From Zobellella taiwanensis (lineage in GTDB: Bacteria > Pseudomonadota > Gammaproteobacteria > Enterobacterales > Aeromonadaceae): a stretch of 64,000 nt of DNA. The notes beneath the pieces are model-generated. The model searched no databases and had not been told where the DNA came from. It saw nothing but the letters and a program-made list of their open reading frames with translations. Shown piece by piece: positions 17,838 to 26,622 of this stretch. The stretch lies in assembly GCF_003012795.1 (NCBI RefSeq), contig NZ_PXYH01000001.1:1-64000 (forward strand), read 5' to 3'. Position 1 is the stretch's first letter, and every line of letters begins with the position of its first letter. The translations under genes and the position numbers were made by a program.

Positions 17838-18350
17838 CTCACTTTTCTTTACCCGTAAAATAAATAAAACTAATGGCAAATCACTGACAAACCAGTCGCA
17901 AATATCTTATTCATCATTATCTAACAAGTGCGTTACCAGGGCCGGGCCGGGCATAGAACAAGAACACACAGGCCTGACGCTGACTATGCCCGCCGGGTGA
18001 CTGATTATGCAAAAGCCTGCTTTCACACCGCCATCCCGCCAGGGGCCAGCCCTCTTGTGCCGCATAAATCCCGTTCGGCCCGGCTCACGGCCGGAACAGG
18101 TGTCCGCCGGCGATGTGTATCACTGTGCAAAAAACACGGATGCACTGCCGGGCCGCGAAAGCGACAGAAAACAACACCCCATTAACAATGATTTTTAAAA
18201 AATTCCTGAGAAATTCCCGGAATTCCCGTGGAAACCCGCATTCAGGAGGCAGCTCGCCAGGCAGGCCCAGTGATTTTACCCCGGCCGCTCCCTGCTCTGC
18301 GCCCTGCTTGACTATCCTGAACACACAAGGTCCATTCGAGGAGCCGTGTT
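17838..18350. other. Intergenic region, no gene seen
   Basis: About 510 bp between the DUF1127 promoter and the SNF transporter gene. The short open frames here lack ribosome-binding sites and family features. The stretch 18200-18250 contains short inverted segments around TTCCCGGAATTCCC that could fold in the transporter leader. A possible weak promoter (TTGACT at about 18307) lies just before the transporter. I could not fit a glycine or SAM riboswitch. Confidence 0.5.
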
Positions 18351-19829
18351 ATGAAACGAGAACAATGGGGTTCCCGCACCGGATTTATCCTGGCGGCGGT
18401 CGGCTCGGCGGTGGGCCTGGGCAACATCTGGCGTTTCCCCTACATGGCCTACGAAAACGGCGGCGGGGCCTTTTTCATCCCCTACCTGTTCGCCATGCTC
18501 ACCGCCGGCATTCCCTTTATGATCCTGGAGTTCACTCTGGGCCACAGGTACCGCTCGGGCGCCCCCCGCACCCTGGCCACCCTCAATGCCCGCTTCGAGT
18601 GGCTGGGCTGGTTCCAGGTGATGATCTCGGCCATCATCGCCTTTTACTATGTGGTGGTGATTGCCTGGGCCATTTCCTACACGGGTTTCGCCGTTACCCA
18701 GTCCTGGGGCGAGGACAGCAACGGCTTTTTCTTCGGCGAGTTTCTGGGGCTGACCGGCGACCAGTCCCCTTCCCGCCTGGGCGGGCTGCAGTGGCACCTG
18801 CTGCTGCCCCTGGCACTGGCCTGGGCCGCCAGCTACTTCGCCACCTACCGGGGCGTGAAGGGCGGCATTGAAAAAATCAACAAGGTGCTGATGCCGCTGC
18901 TGTTCCTGATGGTGCTGCTGCTGATCGCCCGCATTGTTTTCCTGCCCGGGGCGCTGGACGGCATCAACTGGATGTTCGCTCCCGACTTCAGCAAAATCCG
19001 CGATCTCAAGGTGTGGTCCGCCGCCTATGGCCAGATTTTCTTCACCCTGAGCGTGGGCTTCGCCATCATGCTGTCCTACGCCAGCTACCTGCCGGAAAAA
19101 TCCGACATCAACAACAACGCCTTTATGACGGTACTGATGAACTGCGGCTTTTCCATGCTGGCGGGCATCATGATCTTCGGCGCCCTGGGCTACATGGCCG
19201 CCGCCCAGGACAAGGCCCTCACCGAGGTGGTGAGCTCCGGCGTGGGCCTGGCCTTTGTCACCCTGCCCACCGCCATCAACCTGCTGCCCGCCCCGGGCAT
19301 CATGGGGCCGCTGTTTTTCCTGGCACTGGTGTTCGCCGGGGTCAGCTCCCATATTTCCATCGCCGAGGCGGTGACCACGGGGCTGATGGACAAGACCGGC
19401 TGGAGCCGGCCGAAAACCGCGACCCTGTTCTGCGCGGCCGGCTTTCTGGCCAGCCTGCTGTTCATCACCCAGGGCGGCCTGCTGTTGCTGGATCTGGTGG
19501 ACTACTTTATCAACAACATCGCCCTGCTCGGTGCCTGCCTGCTGGAACTGCTGCTGGTGGGCTGGCTGTGCCGGCTGGAGGACTACCGCCAGTACGCCAA
19601 CCGCCTCTCCGAGTTCAGCGTGGGCGGCTGGTGGCGGCTGTGCATCAAATTCGTCTCGGTGGGTATGCTGGTGGTGATCCTGTTCAACAACATCGCCGGC
19701 GCCTTCCGGGAAAACTACGGCGGCTATTCGGATCGGGAAGTGCTGTTCCTCGGCTGGGGCATGATAGCCCTGATGCTGGTGGTGGCGGTGCTGATCAATG
19801 CCGGCAGCAAAACGGAGAAGACCCCATGA
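18351..19829 (+). CDS. Neurotransmitter:sodium symporter family transporter (MetP-like)
   Basis: Na+-coupled amino-acid importer of the NSS/SNF family, LeuT fold. The 492-aa protein starts with the family signature WGSRTGFILAAVGSAVGLGN and then IWRFPYMAYENGGGAFFIPY, the unwound TM1 that binds Na+ and substrate. It has about 11-12 membrane segments. The overlapping downstream gene encodes a MetS-type 31-residue subunit, and such pairs import methionine and alanine in Corynebacterium; that substrate is an inference here. The ribosome-binding site is GAGGAG. Confidence 0.9.
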   Translation: MKREQWGSRTGFILAAVGSAVGLGNIWRFPYMAYENGGGAFFIPYLFAMLTAGIPFMILEFTLGHRYRSGAPRTLATLNARFEWLGWFQVMISAIIAFYYVVVIAWAISYTGFAVTQSWGEDSNGFFFGEFLGLTGDQSPSRLGGLQWHLLLPLALAWAASYFATYRGVKGGIEKINKVLMPLLFLMVLLLIARIVFLPGALDGINWMFAPDFSKIRDLKVWSAAYGQIFFTLSVGFAIMLSYASYLPEKSDINNNAFMTVLMNCGFSMLAGIMIFGALGYMAAAQDKALTEVVSSGVGLAFVTLPTAINLLPAPGIMGPLFFLALVFAGVSSHISIAEAVTTGLMDKTGWSRPKTATLFCAAGFLASLLFITQGGLLLLDLVDYFINNIALLGACLLELLLVGWLCRLEDYRQYANRLSEFSVGGWWRLCIKFVSVGMLVVILFNNIAGAFRENYGGYSDREVLFLGWGMIALMLVVAVLINAGSKTEKTP

Positions 19830-19921
19830 CAACAGGCGCCATCATCATGATGCTGATTGGCCTCGGCATTACCTGGGGCGGCGCGGCCCTGTGCATCCGC
19901 CGGGCCATGCGCGGACGCTGA
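19826..19921 (+). CDS. MetS-type small subunit of the NSS transporter
   Basis: A 31-aa protein that is essentially one membrane helix with a basic tail (TTGAIIMMLIGLGITWGGAA then LCIRRAMRGR). Its ATG overlaps the transporter stop (ATGA), so the two are translationally coupled. Tiny partners of this kind are required by some NSS amino-acid transporters. It ends only 3 nt before the stop codon of the convergent gene. Confidence 0.85.
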   Translation: MTTGAIIMMLIGLGITWGGAALCIRRAMRGR

Positions 19922-19924
19922 AGC

Positions 19925-20437
19925 CTACTTCTCCCGGGCCGGCTGGATAAACCGCCGGGAAGGGTCGATCAGCACATCCCTGCCCATGAACTCTCGCCCC
20001 AGCAGCACGGGATAGAGCATGCGGGTGCGATCCTTGAGGGTGAATTCCACTTCCTTGATCATGCCGCCCAGCTGCACCGGCAACAGTACCACGGGCCGGC
20101 GATCCAGCTGCTTGCTGTTGGCCTGGCGAATTCTCACATAGCGGCTGAGAGGAGCCTCGAGCCGCACCTGGTGATGTTGGTGGCTGAAGCTGAAGCGCAC
20201 ATGGCGCCGCCCGTCCCGCTCGAACTCCTCGATCTCGGTCGCGCTCATGGACGAGGTTTTGGCGCCGGAGTCGATACGGGCCTTGACGTTGTCGCCAAGT
20301 GCCGGCAGCCACAGCCATTCGACCCGGCCCAGCAGCCATTGGTCGGCGATTTTGACACCGTCCTCGCTCTTGGCCTGAGCAAATCCGGTCGGGGTTAACA
20401 TACTCATCATCAGTACCAGTAAACAGATCCGTTTCAT
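19925..20437 (-). CDS. Secreted RimB/RloA-type retropepsin-like protein (PF05618)
   Basis: A 170-aa protein of the family long labelled 'ATP-dependent zinc protease', now considered retropepsin-like. It has a signal peptide (MKRICLLVLMMSMLTPTGFAQA) and the aspartic-protease-like motif ARIDSGAKTSSMSA; a second conserved stretch is YPVLLGREFMGRDVLIDPSR. Its target is unknown; the signal peptide argues for periplasmic action. The ATG at 20437 is chosen because GAGGAG lies 7 nt upstream; a GTG six bases earlier is too close to that site. Confidence 0.82.
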   Translation of the reverse strand: MKRICLLVLMMSMLTPTGFAQAKSEDGVKIADQWLLGRVEWLWLPALGDNVKARIDSGAKTSSMSATEIEEFERDGRRHVRFSFSHQHHQVRLEAPLSRYVRIRQANSKQLDRRPVVLLPVQLGGMIKEVEFTLKDRTRMLYPVLLGREFMGRDVLIDPSRRFIQPAREK

Positions 20438-20593
20438 CGGCACACTCCTCGGGGCGGCAACGCCAGGGGCGCTATCTTACCCATGGCGGGCATGGGCGCA
20501 ATGGGCCGGGGAGCAAAATAATCCCAATTATACCCTGATATCGGCGCCGGCTCAGGGTATGCTTTGCGGTTTTATCCTGGCTGGACGACATCT

Positions 20594-21364
20594 ATGGACT
20601 GGGATCCCGACTTTACCCATCTCAACCCCATCCTCGGCCAACTGGCGGGGCTGATCGCCCTCGACCTGCCGGCCTGGCCGGACCCCGCCGAGCTGAGCCG
20701 CCGGCTGGCACCCTCGGGCCTGCGCTTTATCGACGATACCCGCTTCGCCGCCCTCGGCTGCTATTACGAAGAGGCCGTGGCCCGGGGCGAAGTGCCCACC
20801 CGGACGGCCAACTGGCACGATATGTTCGGCGCCGTGATCTGGCATCTGTTCCCCCACACCAAGTCGCTGCTCAACCGGCTGCACATGGCGGACATCGCCC
20901 GCCAGGGCGCCCGGCAACGGACCCCGAGGCGGGACAGGATCACCCATTTCGACGAATGCGGCCTGGTGCTGGCCGTACCCGACGCCGCCGAGGCGGAGGC
21001 CCTGCTGCACGCGCACGACTGGCACGCGCTTTTTATCGGCCAGCGGGCCCGCTGGGGCCGGGACTGGCAACCCTTTATCTTCGGCCATGCCCTGTACGAG
21101 CAGGCCCTGGCGCCCTTCATCGGCCTGACCGCCAAGACGGTGGTGCTGGAAATGCCGGCGGACTTTTTCGCCCTGCCCCGCGCCGGACGTTATCGGGCGC
21201 TGGACCGGCAACTGGCGAGCGAGCTCGATGCCCGCGCCCTGTTCGACCGGCCCCGCCCGCTGCGGCCCTTGCCGCTGCTCGGCATACCCGGCTGGTGGCC
21301 GGACAACGAGGATCCCGGCTTTTACCACAACCGGGATTATTTCCGCCCCCGGCGGGAAGGATGA
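20594..21364 (+). CDS. DUF3025 protein
   Basis: Conserved protein of unknown function, about 256 aa from the ATG at 20594. The family core TRTANWHDMFGAVIWHLFPHTK followed by LNRLH is clear, as is the C-terminal LGIPGWWPDNEDPGFYHNRDYFRP. No signal peptide or membrane helix is visible, so it is probably cytoplasmic. It lies 55 bp upstream of the LpxM-like gene in the same direction and may be cotranscribed with it. Confidence 0.82.
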   Translation: MDWDPDFTHLNPILGQLAGLIALDLPAWPDPAELSRRLAPSGLRFIDDTRFAALGCYYEEAVARGEVPTRTANWHDMFGAVIWHLFPHTKSLLNRLHMADIARQGARQRTPRRDRITHFDECGLVLAVPDAAEAEALLHAHDWHALFIGQRARWGRDWQPFIFGHALYEQALAPFIGLTAKTVVLEMPADFFALPRAGRYRALDRQLASELDARALFDRPRPLRPLPLLGIPGWWPDNEDPGFYHNRDYFRPRREG

Positions 21365-21419
21365 TTTACCCGCCGTTTTTACTTACACTTGGCGCCCTGC
21401 CGACCGAGAGGATGATGTG

Positions 21420-22391
21420 ATGTCCGGGCACGATCCCGTTTATGATCTGAAATTCAAACCCCGCTACCTGCACCCCCGCTACTGGCCCACCTGGCTTGCC
21501 ATCGCGCTGCTGTGGCTACTGGCCTGGCTGCCGGTACGCCCGCGCGACGCCCTGGCCGGCGCCTTTGCCCCGCTGCTGGTCCGGCTGGCCAAAAAACAGT
21601 GTTATATCGCTCGCACCAATCTCAGGCTGTGCTTTCCCGAGCTGGACCAGGATGCGGTCGAACGGATGCTGCTGGCGTCGGTACGGGCCGGGCTGATGGG
21701 CTTTTTCGGGTACGGCGAATGGACCGCCCGCAGCAAGGCCTATCTGCAAAACCGTTTCCGGATACAGGGCCGGGAACACCTGGACGCCTGCCTGGCGGCG
21801 GGCGACAAGATCATCTTCATGATCCCCCATACCTGGGCCATCGACGCCGGCGGCCTATATCTCAACTCCCTCGGCCTGCCCATGTGCACCATGATGCACA
21901 GCGCCAAGAACGAGGTGTTCGACTGGTTCATCAACCGCCAGCGCGCCCGCTTTGGCGGCATCGTCTACGAGCGGGACGCGGGCATCAAGTCGGTGATCAA
22001 GACCATCAGGGACGGCAAGCACTTTTTCTACCTGCCGGACCAGGATCACGGCCGCGACGCCAGCCTGTTCGTGCCCTTTTTCGGCGAACTCAAGGCCACC
22101 CTGCCGGCCCTGCCCAAACTGGTCAAGCTCACCGGCGCCCGGGTGTTGCCGGTCCTGAGCGTGTACAACACGGCACAACACTGTTACGAACTCATCGTGC
22201 GCCCGCCCATGGCCCCCTATCCCACCGGCGATCTGACCGCCGACACCCGGGCCATGAATGCGGAAATAGAAGCCCTGCTGACCGACTGGCCGGAGCAATA
22301 CATGTGGTTCCTGAAGTATTTCCAGACCCAGGTGGACAGCCGGGAAGGACGCTACGAGGCGGGCATTCGCCGCATCAGGGGGCGGGGATGA
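21420..22391 (+). CDS. lpxM: Lipid A late acyltransferase (LpxM/MsbB family)
   Basis: Inner-membrane acyltransferase that adds the last secondary acyl chain to Kdo2-lipid A from acyl-ACP. The 323-aa protein has an N-terminal membrane anchor (YWPTWLAIALLWLLAWLPV), the catalytic HX4D motif (HTWAID) and family blocks DKIIFMIPHTWA, FFYLPDQDHG and PEQYMWFLKYFQT. LpxM rather than LpxL is favoured by the MPLH-like absence and the PDQDHG block, but the distinction is by eye. The start at 21420 has GAGAGG upstream and places the anchor correctly. Confidence 0.85.
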   Translation: MSGHDPVYDLKFKPRYLHPRYWPTWLAIALLWLLAWLPVRPRDALAGAFAPLLVRLAKKQCYIARTNLRLCFPELDQDAVERMLLASVRAGLMGFFGYGEWTARSKAYLQNRFRIQGREHLDACLAAGDKIIFMIPHTWAIDAGGLYLNSLGLPMCTMMHSAKNEVFDWFINRQRARFGGIVYERDAGIKSVIKTIRDGKHFFYLPDQDHGRDASLFVPFFGELKATLPALPKLVKLTGARVLPVLSVYNTAQHCYELIVRPPMAPYPTGDLTADTRAMNAEIEALLTDWPEQYMWFLKYFQTQVDSREGRYEAGIRRIRGRG

Positions 22392-22507
22392 ACGGCTGGC
22401 TTGACTATCTCGGCCTGGTTGCCCTCGGCCTGGTGATCCTCTGGGCCGTGGCCCGTCTTGACGACAGGCTGGCGGCGCGGGAGAAAAAGCCGCCCGCGGG
22501 CGGCTGA
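22388..22507 (+). CDS. Small single-helix membrane protein coupled to lpxM
   Basis: A 39-aa open frame whose ATG overlaps the lpxM stop (ATGA). The product has one hydrophobic helix (YLGLVALGLVILWAVARL) followed by a charged tail (DDRLAAREKKPPAGG). The overlap and the amphipathic tail suggest a real small membrane protein, perhaps modulating LpxM. I recognise no family. Confidence 0.5.
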   Translation: MNGWLDYLGLVALGLVILWAVARLDDRLAAREKKPPAGG

Positions 22508-22517
22508 CTCCCCGGGA

Positions 22518-23309
22518 TCAGCCCGGAAACAGCAGGAACTTGGCGCCCACCAGCAGCAGGAATACCGCGAAGGCGCGCTTGAGCGCCACCGCCGACAGCC
22601 GGTGTGCCAGGATGGCGCCGAAGCGGGCAAAGGGCATGCTGGCCAGGCTGATGCCGATCAGCGCCGGCAGGTAGACATAGCCCCAGGCTTCGGCGGGCAA
22701 TCCCTGGTGCTGCAGGCCGTGCACCACATAGCTGAGCGCCCCCACCAGGGCGATGGGAAAGCCGCACACCGCCGACACCGCCACCGCCCGCTGCATGGGC
22801 ACGGCGCACCAGCTCAGGAAAGGCACCGTCAGCGAGCCGCCCCCGATACCGAAAATGCCCGAGGCCCAGCCGATCACCCCGCCCACCGCCGCCTGCACCG
22901 GCTTGCCCGGCAGCCGGCCGCTGCCGCTCGGCATCAGGTTGAACATCATCTGTGCCGCCATCAGCCAGGCGAACAGGCCGATCACCCGCTGCAGTTGCAG
23001 GCCCGACATTTTGTCGGCGGTATAGCCGCCAAGCCAGGCCCCCACCACTATGCCCGCCGACAGCATGGCCGCCAGCCGCCAGTCGATGGCCTTGCGGCCA
23101 TGATGGGTATGAATGGCACTGAGGGAGGTGAACATGATGGTGGCCAGCGAGGTGCCCACCGCCATGTGGGCCACCAGATCGCCCCCTATGCCCTGCAATT
23201 TGAAGCTGAAAATCAGCACCGGCACGATAATCAGGCCGCCGCCAACCCCGAACAGGCCGGCAAGGGTGCCGGCAAAGGCGCCAAGCACCAGGTACATCAA
23301 CCAGGTCAT
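22518..23309 (-). CDS. TauE/SafE-family permease
   Basis: Membrane protein of about 263 aa with eight predicted helices and the two repeats of the TauE/SafE family (GLFGVGGGLIIVPVLIFSF and ASGIFGIGGGSLTVPFL). Members export sulfite, sulfoacetate or related sulfur anions, or act as uncharacterised permeases; the substrate is not evident. The ATG at 23309 is used because the protein then starts at the first helix (MTWLMYLVLGAFAGTLAG). Confidence 0.85.
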   Translation of the reverse strand: MTWLMYLVLGAFAGTLAGLFGVGGGLIIVPVLIFSFKLQGIGGDLVAHMAVGTSLATIMFTSLSAIHTHHGRKAIDWRLAAMLSAGIVVGAWLGGYTADKMSGLQLQRVIGLFAWLMAAQMMFNLMPSGSGRLPGKPVQAAVGGVIGWASGIFGIGGGSLTVPFLSWCAVPMQRAVAVSAVCGFPIALVGALSYVVHGLQHQGLPAEAWGYVYLPALIGISLASMPFARFGAILAHRLSAVALKRAFAVFLLLVGAKFLLFPG

Positions 23310-23385
23310 ATCCCGTCTCTGAAAATGGCAAAGGCCATAAGCTACCCAAGGCGGCGGCAAAAGCCAACCGCCTTGTGGCGGCGGC

Positions 23386-23679
23386 TCAGAGCAGCTCTAT
23401 CTCCAGCAGCACCACTTCCTGGTCGCTGTCGTTGATCACATTGTGCTCATTGCCCTCGGGACGAAAGTAGGTTTGCCCGGGTTGCAGCTCGAAGTGATGC
23501 TCCCCTTCCGGGGTTTGCAGGCGCAGCCGGCCGCCGGTCATCTGCACAATGACGTAGTCGTGGGGGTGGCGGTGCCAGCGGGTTTCGCTGTGAGGCGGGA
23601 AACGCAGCTCGGTGACCCGAACCCGGGACTCTTCGAGCTGGATCCGGCCGGTTACCTGCTGCAGTTCGGTGTTGCACAT
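23386..23679 (-). CDS. Small cupin-domain protein
   Basis: A single-domain cupin of 97 aa. The metal-binding motif 1 is WHRHPHDYVIVQMTGG (histidines after the first strand) and motif 2 is GQTYFRPEGNEHNVIN. The metal and substrate are unknown. It lies 76 bp upstream of the TauE-like gene in the same direction and may share its transcript. Confidence 0.82.
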   Translation of the reverse strand: MCNTELQQVTGRIQLEESRVRVTELRFPPHSETRWHRHPHDYVIVQMTGGRLRLQTPEGEHHFELQPGQTYFRPEGNEHNVINDSDQEVVLLEIELL

Positions 23680-23729
23680 GTCATCGTTCCGGCTATGGGT
23701 GAAGACGCAGTATAGGAAACCCCGCCACG

Positions 23730-23755
23730 AAAAACTGCGGCCCGAGCCGCAGTTT
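23730..23755 (-). terminator. Terminator of motY
   Basis: AAACTGCGGC/GCCGCAGTTT, a 10-bp stem with a 4-nt loop and five T residues on the minus strand, 20 nt after the motY stop codon. Confidence 0.88.
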
Positions 23756-23775
23756 CAATCGAAACCGGATTTAGC

Positions 23776-24645
23776 TTACAGCCGATCCCGGCCCAGGCTG
23801 ATGACCACCCGGCGGTTGCTGTCGCGCCCTTCCGGGGTGCCATTGTCGGCGATGGGCCGGCGCTCGCCGTGGCCGTACAGGGAAATGCTCTCCGCCGGCA
23901 GGCCCAGTTCCATAAAGCGGGCCTTGATCGCCTCGGCCCGGCGCTCCGACAGCTGTTTGTTGTGGTACTCGGTACCGAAACTGTCGGTGTAGGTGTTGAT
24001 CACCACCTCGTCGATGTCGGGCGCGGCGCGCACATATTCGGCGATCATCGCCAACCGCTGGCGCGAATGGGGGGTCAGCTCGTCGGCATTGTTGACGTAG
24101 TTGAGCACGCTGAAGGCAATGTCTTCAAAACCGTAGGGCAGCAGGTTGTGCTGGCAGTCGAGGAAGGCGGCGTAGCGGGCGCGGAAGTTGACCGACGACA
24201 AGCCCACGCCGGTGGTCTGATCCCGGCGATACCAGTCGTCGAAATAAAAGGTGGGCCAGCGCCCCTGGCTCAGCTCGTCGAGCATCACCCAGGCCGACTG
24301 CTGCTCCACCAGGGCGTCGAACTGCTGATAAAAGGTCACCCGGCTCAGGTCGCGCGCCGCCCGGCCCGGCTGCCAGTGGGGCGACTCGCTTTTGAGCGAC
24401 GCCGACTGGGTGCGCGGCTGGCCGCGCAGGGACTGGAGTTCGAACACCAGGTTGATGTTCTTGCCGGCGCGGCTGACGAAGGCCCCGGTGCCGAACCCGG
24501 GAATAGGGTGCTCCAGCCGGCATTCGACCGCCGAGTCGGCGGTGATCCGCCAAAGGGATTGTTCGATATCCGCGATATAGGTCCGGGGCAGGGCCCAGCT
24601 TGCCGAGCTCAGCACCACCCCCGCTACCACAGTAATCATGCGCAC
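23776..24645 (-). CDS. motY: Sodium-type flagellar motor protein MotY
   Basis: Periplasmic T-ring protein of the Na+-driven polar flagellar motor that helps hold the PomA/PomB stator. The 289-aa protein has a signal peptide (VVAGVVLSSASWALP), an N-terminal MotY domain, and a C-terminal OmpA-like peptidoglycan-binding domain (EVVINTYTDSFGTEYHNKQLSERRAEAIK and YGHGERRPIADNGTPEGRDSNRRV). I keep the GTG at 24645 because AGGAGG lies 8 nt upstream; an ATG two codons later is also possible. No other flagellar gene is nearby. Confidence 0.92.
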   Translation of the reverse strand: MRMITVVAGVVLSSASWALPRTYIADIEQSLWRITADSAVECRLEHPIPGFGTGAFVSRAGKNINLVFELQSLRGQPRTQSASLKSESPHWQPGRAARDLSRVTFYQQFDALVEQQSAWVMLDELSQGRWPTFYFDDWYRRDQTTGVGLSSVNFRARYAAFLDCQHNLLPYGFEDIAFSVLNYVNNADELTPHSRQRLAMIAEYVRAAPDIDEVVINTYTDSFGTEYHNKQLSERRAEAIKARFMELGLPAESISLYGHGERRPIADNGTPEGRDSNRRVVISLGRDRL

Positions 24646-24711
24646 GCCAGCTGCCTCCTGTTGACCGTTAGGCTGGTTATCGGCGCGCGCGCGCCGAGCT
24701 TTAGCGCTTTA

Positions 24712-25725
24712 TCACGCCACCCCGAAGGCCTGGCCGTGGGCGCGGATATCGCGCACCAGGGCCGCCTTTTCCTCCGGCGACAGCCAGCAGGCCTCGACGC
24801 TGTTGAGCGCCATCTGCAGCAGCTCGCCGTCACTGGCACCCAGGCCATCCTGCAAGGCCTGGTAGTTGGCGTTCATGTAGCCGCCGAAATAGGCCGGATC
24901 GTCGGAGTTGACGGTCACGCATAGGCCCTCGGCCAGCAGCGTCAGCATGGGGTGATCGGCCATGTCCTGCACCACCCTGAGCCGAAGGTTGGACAGGGGA
25001 CAAACGGTAAGGGGGATCCGCTCCCGCGCCAGCCGGCGCATCAGCGCCGGATCCTGGGTCGCCGCCACGCCATGATCGATACGCTCCACCCGGAGCAGGT
25101 CGAGGGCATCGCTGATGTAGCTGGCCGGCCCTTCCTCCCCCGCGTGGGCCACCAGCCGGTAACCCTGCTCCCGGGCCAGGGCGTACACCCGGCTGAACTT
25201 GGCCGGGGGATTGCCCCGCTCCGAGGAGTCCAGGCCGATGCCGGCCAGCAGGTGGCGGAAGGGCTCGGCCTGGCGCAGGGTGTCGAAGGCCGCCTCTTCC
25301 GACAAATGACGCAGGAAGGACATGATAAGCCGGCTGGACAGGCCCCATTGCCGCTGCGCCTGCTCCAGCGCCCGGTGGATGCCGCCCACCACCACTGCCA
25401 GGGGAATGCCCCTGTCGGTGTGAGCCTGGGGGTCGAAAAAGATTTCGGTGTGGCGCACCCGCTCCCGGTGCACCCGCTCCAGGTAGGCCCAGGTCATGTC
25501 GAAATAGTCCTGCTCGGTGCGCAGTACCTGCATGCCGAGGTAGTAAAGATCGAGAAAGGACTGCAGATCGCGAAAATCGTAGGCGGCCCTCAGGGCGCTT
25601 TCATCGGCGTAATCCAGGGTGATACCATTGCGCCTGGCCAGGGCAAACACCATTTCCGGCTCCAGGGTGCCTTCGATGTGAAGATGCAGTTCCACCTTGG
25701 GCAATTGTTCGATAAATGCGGACAT
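24712..25725 (-). CDS. Adenine deaminase (adenosine deaminase family)
   Basis: Zn2+-dependent deaminase of the ADA superfamily, 337 aa. Metal and catalytic motifs are all present: HLHIEGT (H-x-H), VAHAGEEG, RIDHG and NSDDPAYFG. The segment TVCPLSNLRLRVVQDMADHP is characteristic of the bacterial/fungal adenine deaminase branch (adenine to hypoxanthine, purine salvage) rather than adenosine deaminase, which usually reads EVCPTSN there. The ATG at 25725 is chosen because AGGAG stands 7 nt upstream. It is divergent from mtgA. Confidence 0.88.
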   Translation of the reverse strand: MSAFIEQLPKVELHLHIEGTLEPEMVFALARRNGITLDYADESALRAAYDFRDLQSFLDLYYLGMQVLRTEQDYFDMTWAYLERVHRERVRHTEIFFDPQAHTDRGIPLAVVVGGIHRALEQAQRQWGLSSRLIMSFLRHLSEEAAFDTLRQAEPFRHLLAGIGLDSSERGNPPAKFSRVYALAREQGYRLVAHAGEEGPASYISDALDLLRVERIDHGVAATQDPALMRRLARERIPLTVCPLSNLRLRVVQDMADHPMLTLLAEGLCVTVNSDDPAYFGGYMNANYQALQDGLGASDGELLQMALNSVEACWLSPEEKAALVRDIRAHGQAFGVA

Positions 25726-25857
25726 GACCATACTCCTTTGCTGCCGGACCAGTTGATATAGTGTAAAGATAACAAAAATTTAACCACAGCCCGGTTAAAA
25801 ACATAACCCCCAGGTCAAATTTTTTAACCGTCCGCTCGACACAGGGATCCGATCTTG

Positions 25858-26532
25858 ATGACCGCCTTGCTAACACGCCTGCTCGGCTGGCTGGCCGTGC
25901 TGCTGATACTGCTGCCGCTGCTGCTGACCCTGCTGTACCGCTATGTGCCGGTGCCGCTCACGCCGTTGATGGTGATCCGCCTGTTCGAGGGAGAAAGCCT
26001 GCACAAGGACTGGCAGCCCGGCCCGCGCATTTCGGCCCAGCTCAAGATGGCGGTGATCGCCGCCGAGGACAACAAGTTCTGCCGCCACCGGGGCTTCGAC
26101 TGGCAGGCCTTCGCCGACGTGCTCGACGAATTCCGCAGCGAGGGCCGGCTGCGCGGCGGCAGCACCATTACCATGCAGACCGCCAAAAACCTCTATCTCT
26201 GGCCGGGGCGCAGCTACACCCGCAAGGCGCTGGAAGCCCTCTATACCCCCATGCTGGAACTGATCCTGCCCAAGGAGCGCATCCTTACCCTGTACCTCAA
26301 TATCGCCGAATTCGGCCCCGGCATCTACGGCGCCGAGGCGGCGGCCCAGGCATATTTCAATACCTCTGCCGCCGGCCTCAACCGCCAGCAGGCCAGCCTG
26401 CTGGCGGCGGTGCTGCCCAACCCGCGCCAGTACAATGCCGCCCGCCCCTCGGCCTATGTGGAACGGCGCGCCGGGGTGATCCGCCAGCGCATCAACCAGC
26501 TCGGCCCCTGGCTCGGCTGTATCCGCCCATGA
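25858..26532 (+). CDS. mtgA: Monofunctional peptidoglycan glycosyltransferase MtgA
   Basis: Inner-membrane glycosyltransferase (GT51) that polymerises lipid II into glycan strands without a transpeptidase domain. The 224-aa protein has an N-terminal membrane anchor (GWLAVLLILLPLLLTLLY) and the GT51 motifs: catalytic EDNKFCRHRGFDW, RGGSTITMQTAKNLYLWPGR, KERILTLYLNIAEFGPGIYG and AQAYF. The start is the ATG at 25858; a TTG codon directly before it is ignored. Confidence 0.94.
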   Translation: MTALLTRLLGWLAVLLILLPLLLTLLYRYVPVPLTPLMVIRLFEGESLHKDWQPGPRISAQLKMAVIAAEDNKFCRHRGFDWQAFADVLDEFRSEGRLRGGSTITMQTAKNLYLWPGRSYTRKALEALYTPMLELILPKERILTLYLNIAEFGPGIYGAEAAAQAYFNTSAAGLNRQQASLLAAVLPNPRQYNAARPSAYVERRAGVIRQRINQLGPWLGCIRP

Positions 26533-26547
26533 CAAAACCCCTCCCCC

Positions 26548-26565
26548 CTGTCATGAATCTGTCAT
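26548..26565 (+). promoter_or_regulatory. Pho box (PhoB site) upstream of the NagD-like gene
   Basis: Two identical CTGTCAT heptamers separated by 4 bp (GAAT) give the 11-bp periodicity of a PhoB binding site. They match the E. coli Pho box (CTGTCAT, AT-rich 4-mer, CTGTCAY). The site ends 57 bp before the ATG of the phosphatase gene, the right range for activation. Confidence 0.7.
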
Positions 26566-26622
26566 ATGCTGCGCTGACAGTGGGAACCAACGCCGGCACA
26601 GGCCAGGCGACAAGGAGAGCCA

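Noticed and set aside
17838-18350. Glycine or SAM riboswitch before the NSS transporter
   Set aside because: I could not find the conserved glycine-aptamer core or the SAM-I junction; only short GC-rich inverted segments are present.
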